64,000 bases of DNA from CAWFLT01 sp963816795 (GTDB lineage: Bacteria; Acidobacteriota; Vicinamibacteria; Vicinamibacterales; SCN-69-37), in assembly GCA_963816795.1 (NCBI GenBank), contig CAWFLT010000016.1, positions 124,001 to 188,000 on the forward strand, given 5' to 3'. The notes below the pieces were generated by a model that saw only the letters and a program-made list of their open reading frames with translations, was not told the origin of the DNA and searched no databases. Shown piece after piece: positions 1 through 8,214 of the stretch. Position numbers and translations under genes: made by a program. Every line of letters begins with the position of its first letter. The stretch's first letter is position 1.

Positions 1-1128
1 GCCGCCTCGATCTGGTCAGCGGCGAGTACTGGTACCAAGCGCCAGCCTGGACGAAGCACAAGTTTCGCGACGTCGGGTTCGCCAGCAACTACATCGACAG
101 CTTCAGCCTGATGCCGATCGACGTCAACGGTGATGGCTATCCCGATCTCGCCGACGTGTCGTGGTTTGCGCGGAAGATCGCCTGGTGGAAGAACCCCGGC
201 AAGGCCGGCGGGTCCGCGCTCTGGCAGGAGTCGGAGGTGCACGGCGGCGGCAACGTGGAGTTCGCCGTGCTCGCCGACGTCGACAACGACGGCCGGGCGC
301 TCGAGATCGTCGCGCAACAGAACGGCACGCCGCAGGCCTGGTTCGAAGTGCGCGGCGGCGCCTGGGTCAAGCATGTGGTCAGCGATCGGACGTACGGCCA
401 CGGCATTGGCGTCGGCGACGTCAATGGCGACAAACGCAACGACATCCTGACGCCGCGTGGTTGGCTCGAGGCACCGGCCGATCCGCGCACGGGTCCGTGG
501 ACGTATCACGCCGCCTGGGAATCCATCAACGCGCCGCCCGCGCCTGCGCCCACGGGCCAGCCCGTAGCGGCGCCGCCTTCCTCTTCAGCACAGCCACCCG
601 CCCCTCCGCGCGTGGTGGAGCTCGGCTTCATGCACGTGCTCGACGTCAACGCCGACGGCCGCAACGACATCGTCACGGCAGCCGGTCACGACTACGGCGT
701 GTTCTGGTTCGAACAGGGCGACGGCGGCAAGTGGACGCGCCGTTCGATCGACAACGCCTGGTCGCAAGGCCATGCGTCGACGCTGGTCGATCTCAATCGC
801 GATGGCCGCCTGGATCTCGTCACCGGCAAGCGCTTCATGGCGCACAACGGCACCGATCCGGGAGAGCGCGAGCCGCTCGGCGTGTATTGGTACGAGTTCC
901 GGCCGCTCCCGCCGTCATCGACCGCGAAGCCCGGGCGCGGCGCCGGCGGTGGAATGGATCCGGCACCTGATCGACTACGGTGCACGCGTCGGCGCCGGGA
1001 TGCAGATTCCGGTGGTCGACGTCGATGGCGATGGCGATCTCGACGTCGTGTGCCCGGGCAAGAGCGGGTTGTTCTTGATCGAGTCTACCCGCCGGCTTTC
1101 GGCAGCACCACCCACTGCCGGCTTCTGA
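1..1128 (+). CDS. FG-GAP/VCBS repeat protein, 5' truncated by window edge, frameshifted
   Basis: The frame is already open at the left edge, so the N-terminus lies outside. About 370 codons carry Asp-rich FG-GAP/VCBS motifs such as DVNGDGYPDL (near 120), DVNADGRND (near 640), DLNRDGRLDL (near 790) and DVDGDGDLDV (near 1020). In this family these are calcium-binding loops of secreted beta-propellers. The frame slips near 940; the last blade (GKSGLFLIES) and the stop at 1126-1128 are one frame over. The C-terminal ~130 residues match the fragment at 4137-4535. The end overlaps the convergent VWFA gene by 44 bp. Ligand unknown. Confidence 0.75.
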
Positions 1129-2383
1129 CCGTCGCGCCTTTCTGACTGATCTTCACGCGGAGCCGATGGGCTTTGCCGTCGCGCTCCGTGGTGCCAGGCT
1201 CGACACCGAGCAGGTAATAGGCGGACGTCTCGCGGAGGACGCGTTCGAGCGCGAGATCGCCACCGCCGACGTTGACGGGCAGGAGTCCGCCACCCGTCTC
1301 TCCAGAGAACTCGTCGAGGAGCTTCGACGAGAGCGTCCGCTCGCGCGCCAACGACCGCAAGTCGCGAATCCGGCGCGCCTGCGCCGAGAAACTGCGCGAC
1401 ATGCTGGCGTCGACGTGGAGCGCGTAGATGACCGCATTGGCACGGGCCGCCCGTTCACCGAGGTCGCCAGCTTCATCTCCGATGTCCACTCGGCCGCCCG
1501 GACGATCGCTCACGGCCATCCCGCCGCTCATTACGACGACCGTCTTCCGGCCTGGATACTGCTGCAGTGCGTCGAGCAAGTTGTCGAGCCCGTTCAGGCT
1601 CTCGCGGACCCGCTCCTCCAGTTGCTGCGCGAGCGCCGCCGCTTCGCTCACGATCGCCTGCGCGCAGCCCTGATCGTTGGTCTGGCGGCACTCACGGACC
1701 TGGACGCGCTCGAGGGTGTTGGAATCAAGCGCGATGGGCGGCGGCGGCGGAGCGCCGCGGCCCGTCGTCGGCGGTCCGGAGACAATCGGCGTGCCCCGGC
1801 TGTTGGCTTCCGCCATGATGTCGATGATCTCCGAGGTCGTCAGATTGAACTGGCTGCTCGCGGCCGAGCGCTGCCCGGTGAGACGGCCAAGCGCCATGTG
1901 CACGGCCAGGCGATCCATTGTCGGATCGACCCGAGATCGCGACGGCGACAACGGGAAAACACCGACGGCGTCGCCGGGACCCAATCGTTTGACGAAGCCC
2001 TGCGCCGCCTCGATGATGCCGAGGGCCTCGCCCGGCTCGAAGCTCGCGGCGTCGATCGCGAGGACGAATGTCCGGTCACGTCGATCCGACGCACCTGCGC
2101 CTCCGTCGTCGGCTCGAAGCGGCGCCAGGCCGCCCGCCTGGATGAGATCGCTCGAGACGACGCGGCGGTTCTTGCCGTCGATGGTGACGTCGAAATGTTC
2201 GCGACTGAGCCCGCTGACCGGCCGGCCGTCCGCATCGACGACCTGGACGGTGACGGCGACGAGGTCGACCGTCGCGCGAAACGCCGGCGTCTGCTGCGCG
2301 TCAGGCGAACTCGTGCCCACCAGCCAAGCGAGCGCCCCGAGCGCGCCCACCACGCCGCGCCGCCGCGGGGTGTCTCTTGTCAA
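1085..2383 (-). CDS. VWFA-related Acidobacterial-type secreted protein
   Basis: 432 residues beginning at a TTG codon without a clear Shine-Dalgarno; a later GTG is possible. A hydrophobic leader (GVVGALGALAWLVG) ends near SSPDAQQ and fits export. Residues ~35-75 (VDLVAVTVQVVDADGRPVSG, then HFDVTIDGK) match the N-terminal module of the VWFA-related Acidobacterial domain (TIGR03436), followed by a von Willebrand A fold with VVVMSGG in the core. The first metal-binding (MIDAS) strand reads FVLAIDAASF rather than canonical DxSxS, so metal binding is doubtful. Role unknown. The gene is divergent from the MFS permease. Confidence 0.8.
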   Translation of the reverse strand: MTRDTPRRRGVVGALGALAWLVGTSSPDAQQTPAFRATVDLVAVTVQVVDADGRPVSGLSREHFDVTIDGKNRRVVSSDLIQAGGLAPLRADDGGAGASDRRDRTFVLAIDAASFEPGEALGIIEAAQGFVKRLGPGDAVGVFPLSPSRSRVDPTMDRLAVHMALGRLTGQRSAASSQFNLTTSEIIDIMAEANSRGTPIVSGPPTTGRGAPPPPPIALDSNTLERVQVRECRQTNDQGCAQAIVSEAAALAQQLEERVRESLNGLDNLLDALQQYPGRKTVVVMSGGMAVSDRPGGRVDIGDEAGDLGERAARANAVIYALHVDASMSRSFSAQARRIRDLRSLARERTLSSKLLDEFSGETGGGLLPVNVGGGDLALERVLRETSAYYLLGVEPGTTERDGKAHRLRVKISQKGATVRSRQWVVLPKAGG

Positions 2384-2425
2384 GGAGCTTTGATACTACT
2401 GCCAATCGACAATCGACAATCGGGG

Positions 2426-2443
2426 AATCTGCCATGGCAGATT
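2426..2443. repeat. perfect 18-bp palindrome in divergent spacer
   Basis: AATCTGCCATGGCAGATT is a perfect palindrome inside a larger imperfect dyad (2404-2465) of CGACAATCGG/CCGATTATCC-type units. It sits between the divergent VWFA and MFS genes. It could be an operator or a dispersed intergenic palindrome; nothing here decides between them. Confidence 0.6.
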
Positions 2444-2455
2444 GCCGATTATCCA

Positions 2456-2485
2456 TTGTCGATGTGGTAATCGGCGGGATAGAAT
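2456..2485 (+). promoter_or_regulatory. putative sigma70 promoter of the MFS gene
   Basis: TTGTCG (2456-2461), an 18-bp spacer and TAGAAT (2480-2485). The -10 box ends 10 bp before the ATG at 2496 and no Shine-Dalgarno is present, so the transcript would have an extremely short leader. Confidence 0.45.
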
Positions 2486-2495
2486 CTGCCGCCTC

Positions 2496-4112
2496 ATGAA
2501 CATTAAACAGGACGGAATCACTCCGAACGCAGGCCGCCTCCTCTGGGCCGGTTTCGCTGCCATTCTCGCGGCTGGCGTGGGTTTTGGCGTCCGCGGCGGC
2601 ATCCTCGCCAACTGGGGGGCGGAATTCGGCTTCACGGGCGCCGAGCTCGGACAGATCACCGGCGCCGGTTTCACCGGGTTCTGCTTCGGCATCATCATCG
2701 GCGGGGTGATCGTCGACAAGCTCGGCTACTCCAAACTCGTCCTCGCGGCCTTCGCGTTCCATGTGCTGTCGGCGTTCGTGACGTTCGGCGCCTCGCCCGA
2801 CCAGGACAAGATGATCGCCTACAACTTCCTGTACTGGGGCACGTTCATCTTCGCCATCGCGAATGGCACGCTCGAGGCGGTCGCCAATCCGCTCGTCGCC
2901 ACCCTCTTTCCCTCCAACCGCACGCATTATCTGAACATCCTCCACGCGAGCTGGCCGGCCGGCCTCGTCCTCGGCGGCGCGATTGGATGGGTGCTCGGTG
3001 AGCAACTCGGCTGGCATTGGAAATGGCAGCTGGGCCTCTTCCTCCTGCCGACGCTCGGGTACGGGTTGATGTTCTTCGGGCAGCACATGCCGCAGTCCGA
3101 AGCCGCGAGGAAGGGTCTCTCGCTCGGTCAGATGTTCAAGGACGTCGGCCTGCTCGGCGCGCTCGTCGTCTGCTTCCTGCTTGCGCTGTTCTTCAACGGC
3201 GCACTCGGCTTGCCGACGACGTGGGCGTACGTGGTGGCGGGCGCGCTGCTCGTTGGTGTCGGGATCCTCACGAACTTTTCGGTGGGCTCGTTCCTGCTGT
3301 TCGTGCTGTTCGTCGCCCACCTGCTCATTGGCGCGGTCGAGCTTGGCACCGACGGGTGGATTCAGAACATCACGGGTAACATCCTGGATCCCGCCGAAGG
3401 CAAGCTGCTCTTCGTCATCACGTCGCTCGTCATGTTCTCGCTGCGCTTCACGGCGGACTTCATCGAGAAGCGCATCGGCCTTTCGCCAATCGGTATCCTG
3501 CTGACGTGCTCGCTCTTCGCCATCGTCGGCCTCTTCATGACGAGCCGGATCGAGACGTTCGCGGGAGCGGTGTTCGCGCTCCTGGTGTACGGCGTGGGGA
3601 AGACATTCTTCTGGCCGACGATGCTCGCGGTCGCGAGCGATCGGTTTCCGCGAACGGGTGCGATCGCGATCAGCATCATGGGCGGCATCGGGATGATGTC
3701 GGCGGGCATGCTTGGCGGCCCGGGCCTGGGCTACGCGAAAGATCGGTTTGCCGCTGCCCACCTCGAAACGACGCAGCCGGCCGTGTACGCGCAGTACAAG
3801 GTCGCGGAGACCAGCGGGTGGCTCGTCTTCAAGGAAGTCGCCGCCATCGACGGCCGGAAGCTCGGCGAAGTGCAGGGCAAGCTGTCGGCCGCGCGCACCG
3901 AGCTCGCCAAAACTGGCGTGAGTGATCCCGAAGCGGCCCTCGCACGTCTGACTCCCGAAGAGCGGGCCGTGCACGCGTCCGCCATTCAGGGCGACCGTCA
4001 GACGCTCATTGCCGACGCGGTCATCCCGTCGATGATGGCGATCATCTATCTCTGTCTGCTGATCTACTTCCGCTCGATTGGCGGATACAAGACCGTACAT
4101 CTCCGCGACTGA
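2496..4112 (+). CDS. MFS family permease
   Basis: 538 residues from the ATG at 2496 (an upstream ATG at 2442 would add 18 uncharacteristic residues). About a dozen hydrophobic segments, starting LLWAGFAAILAAGVGFGVRG, with the cytoplasmic loop motif GGVIVDKLGY after the second segment, identify a major facilitator transporter of the inner membrane. A polar loop of about 90 residues (EVAAIDGRKLGEVQGKL onward) precedes the last membrane segment, unlike most MFS proteins. The substrate is not readable; sugar-oxidation genes elsewhere in the window make a saccharide plausible. No frameshift is seen in this gene. Confidence 0.85.
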   Translation: MNIKQDGITPNAGRLLWAGFAAILAAGVGFGVRGGILANWGAEFGFTGAELGQITGAGFTGFCFGIIIGGVIVDKLGYSKLVLAAFAFHVLSAFVTFGASPDQDKMIAYNFLYWGTFIFAIANGTLEAVANPLVATLFPSNRTHYLNILHASWPAGLVLGGAIGWVLGEQLGWHWKWQLGLFLLPTLGYGLMFFGQHMPQSEAARKGLSLGQMFKDVGLLGALVVCFLLALFFNGALGLPTTWAYVVAGALLVGVGILTNFSVGSFLLFVLFVAHLLIGAVELGTDGWIQNITGNILDPAEGKLLFVITSLVMFSLRFTADFIEKRIGLSPIGILLTCSLFAIVGLFMTSRIETFAGAVFALLVYGVGKTFFWPTMLAVASDRFPRTGAIAISIMGGIGMMSAGMLGGPGLGYAKDRFAAAHLETTQPAVYAQYKVAETSGWLVFKEVAAIDGRKLGEVQGKLSAARTELAKTGVSDPEAALARLTPEERAVHASAIQGDRQTLIADAVIPSMMAIIYLCLLIYFRSIGGYKTVHLRD

Positions 4113-4136
4113 CGGACGCGCGCGTATTGGCCGACG

Positions 4137-4535
4137 ATGGCGCATTCGTTCGGCGTGCTGTGGTTCGAACAGAACGCCGACGGGAGCTGGGCCCAGCACC
4201 TGATCGACAACAGCTGGTCGCGCGCGCACGCCGCCGTGCTGGCCGACGTCAACGGCGACGGACAGACCGACTTCGTGACCGGCACGCGGTTCATGGGCCG
4301 CAACACACCAGAGTCGGAGCCGCTGGCGATTTACTGGTACGAGTCTCGGACTGCCACCGGCCAGAAGGGCGCGCCAGGCGCGGTGACGTGGACACGGCAC
4401 GCTATCAGCACCGGAGGCGAGGCCGGCACCGGGCTGCAGATCGCGGCCGGAGACATCGACAAAGACGGCGATATCGACTTCACCGGTTCTGGCAAGTCAG
4501 GGCTGTTCGTGATCGAGAACCTGCGACGGAAGTAG
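4137..4535 (+). pseudogene. C-terminal fragment of an FG-GAP/VCBS protein
   Basis: 132 residues, in the same frame as the MFS stop and starting 24 bp after it. FGVLWFEQNADGSW, DVNGDGQTDFVTG and DIDKDGDIDF align with the C-terminus of the protein at the left edge (YGVFWFEQGDGGKW, DLNRDGRLDLVTG, DVDGDGDLDV). Upstream blades and a signal peptide are absent and the ATG has no ribosome binding site, so this is most likely the remnant of a duplication. Some rearrangement placed the VWFA and MFS genes between the copies. Confidence 0.6.
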
Positions 4536-5327
4536 CGCGGCGCGGCTAGAGCATTTTCGATTGTTCGTGGCCATCGCCGTGATTCTTCCGGCGCGCGGCG
4601 TGTCGCCGCGACCGGGGCGGGCAGCCGATCGCGGCTCCGGGAAGTTGGCCCTCGAAATCGTGCTCTCCGTCCGGTCGCGTTTCATCCTTCGCGGGGCGCG
4701 CGACGCCCTATCCGGCCTGTCCGCGCTGGCGCTCGTCGCACGCCTACGGGCGATTCGCGCGCGAAACGCTCCCTCCCTCCGGCACGATTTCATGCTGACG
4801 CCCATCGGGCCACTTCACGTCGCCGCGCTCGGCCGCCCACGCCCCGGCCACGGCGGCGTCACCGACGCTGGCTCGGTCAGCGAGGCTGCGTCGAGGGCCG
4901 ACTGACCACAGCGATCGCACGTGGCGCGTCCCGCTGCTGCGGCCGGTGTTGAGCCGGCGCCGCCTGCGACGGCCGCGACGGCGGCAGTCTGAAACCGGAC
5001 CGCAGGGAGCGCGGGGATTCGACCCGCCTACGCGAAGCTCCGGCGAGGCCGTGCCGAAGCGCGGCCGCCATCGCGCCGCGCGAAGGCTGGGGGCCGCTGC
5101 GCCGTAGGCCTGTGTCCCGCTCTTGGCGCGTCCAGGCCGGATAGGCGCCGGCCCGATGGGCGGCAGCGCGAATCCCAAGCGGACGGAGGGACGGTTTCCG
5201 CGGCCGCTTCGCCGGCGGCGCCGGATCAACACCGGTCGCAGCGGCCATCGCCGCGCCATTCGGCCAACTACGACAAACTGGAAACCGCTTTAGTCCGAGC
5301 CGCGCTATTTCGGACCTGAGTCGCGCC
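4536..5327. other. gene-free spacer with degenerate inverted repeats
   Basis: No convincing coding region; short open frames here have no recognisable composition or neighbours. CCTATCCGGCCTG (4708-4720) recurs inverted as CAGGCCGGATAGG (5133-5145). Flanking text around 4660-4810 resembles, in inverted and permuted order, 5000-5210: for example TCGAAATCGTGCTCTCC versus the complement of the 5005-5025 area, and GCCCATCGGGCC versus its complement near 5150. It looks like a decayed palindromic element. Confidence 0.45.
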
Positions 5328-6837
5328 TCACAACCCGAGGCGCGCTACTTTGCGACTCGTCCCCGGAATCGTCGCGTAGAGATCGGCCTTGCGGATCGGC
5401 CGATCCGGATTCGGCGGGTGCACGGTGATCACCGTGTCGTAGTCGAGCTTCAGCCGCTCGAGATTGTCGACCATCACCACGTGCGCGATGTTCGGCTCGG
5501 TCGGAGGCGGCGCGTTCGGCGCCGGCAGGTTGAACATGTCGGCGTAGGCGATGATGCGCTCCTTCGGCAGGTAGGCGATCAGCATGCTGTCGGTGTGCGG
5601 CAGACCTTTGATGTGGTGGAGTTCGACCGTCTTCGTGCCGTCGGTCAGCACACGCTTGTCGCCGACGGTTTCCATCACCGGCTTCTTGCCGGACTTCGCC
5701 ATCGCGTCGGGCGCGAGCGTGCGCGGGTGGCTGAAGGCGCGATCGAAGTAGGGCTTGTTGCTCTCGTGCATGAGAATCGTCGAGCCTTCGGCGACGAGCG
5801 CGCCGATGCCGCTCGTATGGTCGGCGTGGTGGTGTGAGATCGCGGCGTAGCGCACCGGCTTGTTCGGGCATCACGCCGCTTCGCTTCCGCCAGAATCGCC
5901 AGGGCGCGCGCCTCGTTCTGCGGTCCGCCTTCGAAGATGAAGATGTGGTCGCGGAACTCCACGGCCAGGGCGACGTAGCCGCCGGTGATCCGATAGACGC
6001 CGTCCGCGAGCTTCTCAGACGATGGTCCTGGCGGAGCTTGCGGCGCGGCAGGGGCGCCCGCGCCACCGGCCCGCCCGCGCTCCGGCGGCGGGCGCTGGCG
6101 GCGTCAGCAATTCCTGAATGTTCGAGGGGTTGGCGGTCGCGAAGAGAATCTGCGCTTCGAACGTCGGCCAGCCGCCGCGCTGCTGCACGATGGCGCTCGG
6201 ATACTTGAGGCCGTTGTTGTCGCGATACTGCGAGTAACGCGTCTCCACCGGCAGATCGCCGAAGATCGGATTCTCCACCCACGTGTCGACGCGCTCCACC
6301 AGATTGGTGGTGGCGTTGATGTAGCCGACGAGCCGATACGGCTGACCGCCTGGCGACTTGACCGGCGCCATCCACGTCACGACGTGCTGTCGATTCGGGC
6401 CGGCGCCTTCTGTGCGGACCGTGGCGGCGTTGGCCGCGGCGCCTTTCAGAAACCCCCACGGCGTGATCCAGATCTCGAGCTGCTGTGCCCACGTCGTCTG
6501 CGCCGGCGTGATGTTCTGCTGAAACATCCCCTGCGTCGGCGGCCCACCCTGCACGGACGGCGCAAGGGTCACGGCTGTGGCGCGCGATGCCGGCTGCCGG
6601 AAATCGATGGCGCGCCGATAGTCGTTGAGGTTGACGCGCGGCCACGGCCCGTTCGCGATGTTCGACTGTCCGAAGGTGAAGTTGGCGCCCGACCCGTAGT
6701 ACGACACCGAGTCCAGCGATCCCTGCGCCCATCGCCGTCGTCGCCGCGGCAATCACGCCTTTGGCATCCTGCGCGGACACGGGCATCGTGAGGAGAGCGA
6801 CGAGAGCGACGGCCGCGATGGGCAGACGAGGGCGCAT
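5328..6837 (-). CDS. secreted metallo-beta-lactamase-fold hydrolase, frameshifted
   Basis: Starts at ATG 6837 with a signal peptide (LPIAAVALVALLTMPVSAQ). The coding path crosses three single-base shifts, near 6725, 6070 and 5865. The N-terminal ~250 residues (SLDSVSYYGSGANFTFGQS onward) form a substrate or lipoprotein-like domain. The C-terminal half is the hydrolase: FRDHIFIFEGGP, then HHHADHTSG, the zinc-binding HxHxDH motif, and GLPHTDSML containing a further His. Reconstructed length is about 500 residues. Substrate unknown; the long N-terminal domain is typical of environmental MBL-fold proteins with cytochrome neighbours. Confidence 0.75.
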
Positions 6838-6867
6838 GGAGGCCTCCAGTCGAGTCGAGCGTGGAGA

Positions 6868-6900
6868 AACGAAAGCCCCGCGCAGATCGTGCGCGGGGCT
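6868..6900 (-). terminator. rho-independent terminator after the cytochrome c' gene
   Basis: Perfect 11-bp stem AGCCCCGCGCA/TGCGCGGGGCT (6874-6900) with a 5-nt loop. Read on the minus strand it is followed by TTTCGTTTC. It lies 45 bp beyond the stop of the cytochrome gene and before the MBL-fold gene. Confidence 0.7.
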
Positions 6901-6944
6901 CGAAGCGCTCGCGGCTGAGGGGAGGAAGCCGCGCGGTGACGCGA

Positions 6945-7397
6945 TCAGTAGCCGCCGATAGACCCCGGCTTGAGGACGTAGTTTGGGGGCTGGCTGGTGT
7001 CCTGCGAGCGATACACCATGTGGCAGGCACGGCAGGTGGCGCCCACTTCTTTGATCGCCGCAACCGCTGCCGCTGGATCCGCCGGGTCAGTCGCGACCAG
7101 CTTCTGCGCGGCCTCGATCTTCGCGAGCGCTTCCTTGTTGAACTTCACGGCGTCGTCGCGCTTGTTGAGGACCCAGAAGTTTTCCGCGTCCGTGAGTCCC
7201 TGCTTCATCGTGGCGACGTGCGTCCGCACGTCCGCCCACGCTCCAGATGCCGCGGCCTTGCCCATGCCCTGGCTGGCCGGTCCCACCTTCTTCATCGTCT
7301 TGTCGAGCTCTTCGACGGTGGTCACTTTACTCTGGGCGGCCACGATTACCACGGACCACAGCGCGATCGCTGCGAACGCTGCCACTCGAACACGCAT
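6945..7397 (-). CDS. cytochrome c' (class II cytochrome c) family protein
   Basis: 150 residues from the ATG at 7397, chosen because AGGAGAG lies just upstream; an open frame continues to 7535 but without start signals. Signal peptide VAAFAAIALWSVVIVAAQ. The body is helical and Lys/Ala-rich, and the single haem motif CRACH lies ~25 residues from the C-terminus, as in four-helix class II cytochromes. A periplasmic electron carrier or haem sensor is expected. It is followed by a hairpin terminator and lies between a secreted hydrolase and a secreted unknown, all on the minus strand. Confidence 0.8.
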   Translation of the reverse strand: MRVRVAAFAAIALWSVVIVAAQSKVTTVEELDKTMKKVGPASQGMGKAAASGAWADVRTHVATMKQGLTDAENFWVLNKRDDAVKFNKEALAKIEAAQKLVATDPADPAAAVAAIKEVGATCRACHMVYRSQDTSQPPNYVLKPGSIGGY

Positions 7398-7408
7398 ACA
7401 CACTCTCC

Positions 7409-8075
7409 TCAGACACCCGGAACGCCAACAACTATTTCGCGAAGCGACTCCGGATTCGCTCCGCCCATCCGGCTCGCCAGATCCCGAAGGATTTCCAACT
7501 GCGACGGCAGGAGCACGAAGTCGTGCCCCAGCCACCGTCCTTCGACACGAGAAGCATCCACGAGAGACAGAAATTCGGCAAGAGACATTTTTACGGCGCT
7601 CGCATGGAAGACGAGGGCCCCCGACCGCCGGACCGGCTCCGGGCGCTCATCGAGCCGGACGGGCGCGCCATCGACCCGGAGGCCCAGGGTGTGCGGTGCC
7701 GGCCCGGGGCGGGTCTCGCCGTGGGTCTCGAAAACGAGGTCGATCGACGCTGGCAGGTCCGGCGGGTCGCCTGGACCGAGCTGATAGGACACCTGGAAGT
7801 CCATTTCCAGTCTGCCCGCCCTTCGGCGTGTAGAGCCGCATGTCGTCCGCGCCCGGAAGGACCCAGACCTTGAGCCGCCCGGTCGCCGGCTGCCGGTCGG
7901 TCACGATGCGCGCTGCGTGGGCGAAGGTCCGGCGGGCCGGAATCCTGGCGCGCAGCTCGGCGCCAGGAGTCTGCGCGGCAGTACGTAGGGCGGGCCGGGT
8001 TGAGGCCCGCCAACTCCACATCTCTCCGCTCCAGGCCGCGCCGGCGACGAGGAGCGCGATCAGTGGCCAGCGCAT
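7409..8075 (-). CDS. secreted protein of unknown function, frameshifted
   Basis: Starts at ATG 8075 with a leader (WPLIALLVAGAAWSG). A single-base shift near 7808 joins VLPGADDMRLYTPKGGQ to MDFQVSYQLGPGDPPDL. Total about 222 residues ending at 7409. The C-terminal half is acidic and hydrophobic (SLAEFLSLVDASRVEGRW, FVLLPSQLEILRDLASRM) with no motif I recognise. It ends 11 bp before the cytochrome c' start, so the two are probably co-transcribed. Confidence 0.55.
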
Positions 8076-8214
8076 GCGGCGATTCTAACCGGGCGTCGCA
8101 CGGCTCCGAGATCTGAAAATCGTTGTGCAGTGCGAAATCACCAAAATTGACGATCGCGCGTAGATCCGCTGATTTCCGTTTTCTTTGGTAGAATCCGCGC
8201 TCCGGAGGGTTCGA

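Noticed and set aside
2301..4400. 699-residue open frame on the minus strand opposite the MFS gene
   Set aside because: Its sequence is Arg/Glu/Asp-rich without hydrophobic core or motifs, and it covers a clearly coding MFS gene. It is a GC-rich antisense shadow.
4561..4905. 114-residue open frame in the left spacer
   Set aside because: No ribosome binding site, no motif, Arg/Ala-rich composition, and it overlaps the inverted repeat block.
5011..5027. tRNA-like T-arm (GCGGG-TCGAATC-CCCGC on the minus strand)
   Set aside because: The loop lacks the TT of a T-loop, and no matching acceptor stem, D-arm or anticodon arm lies 50-70 bases upstream.
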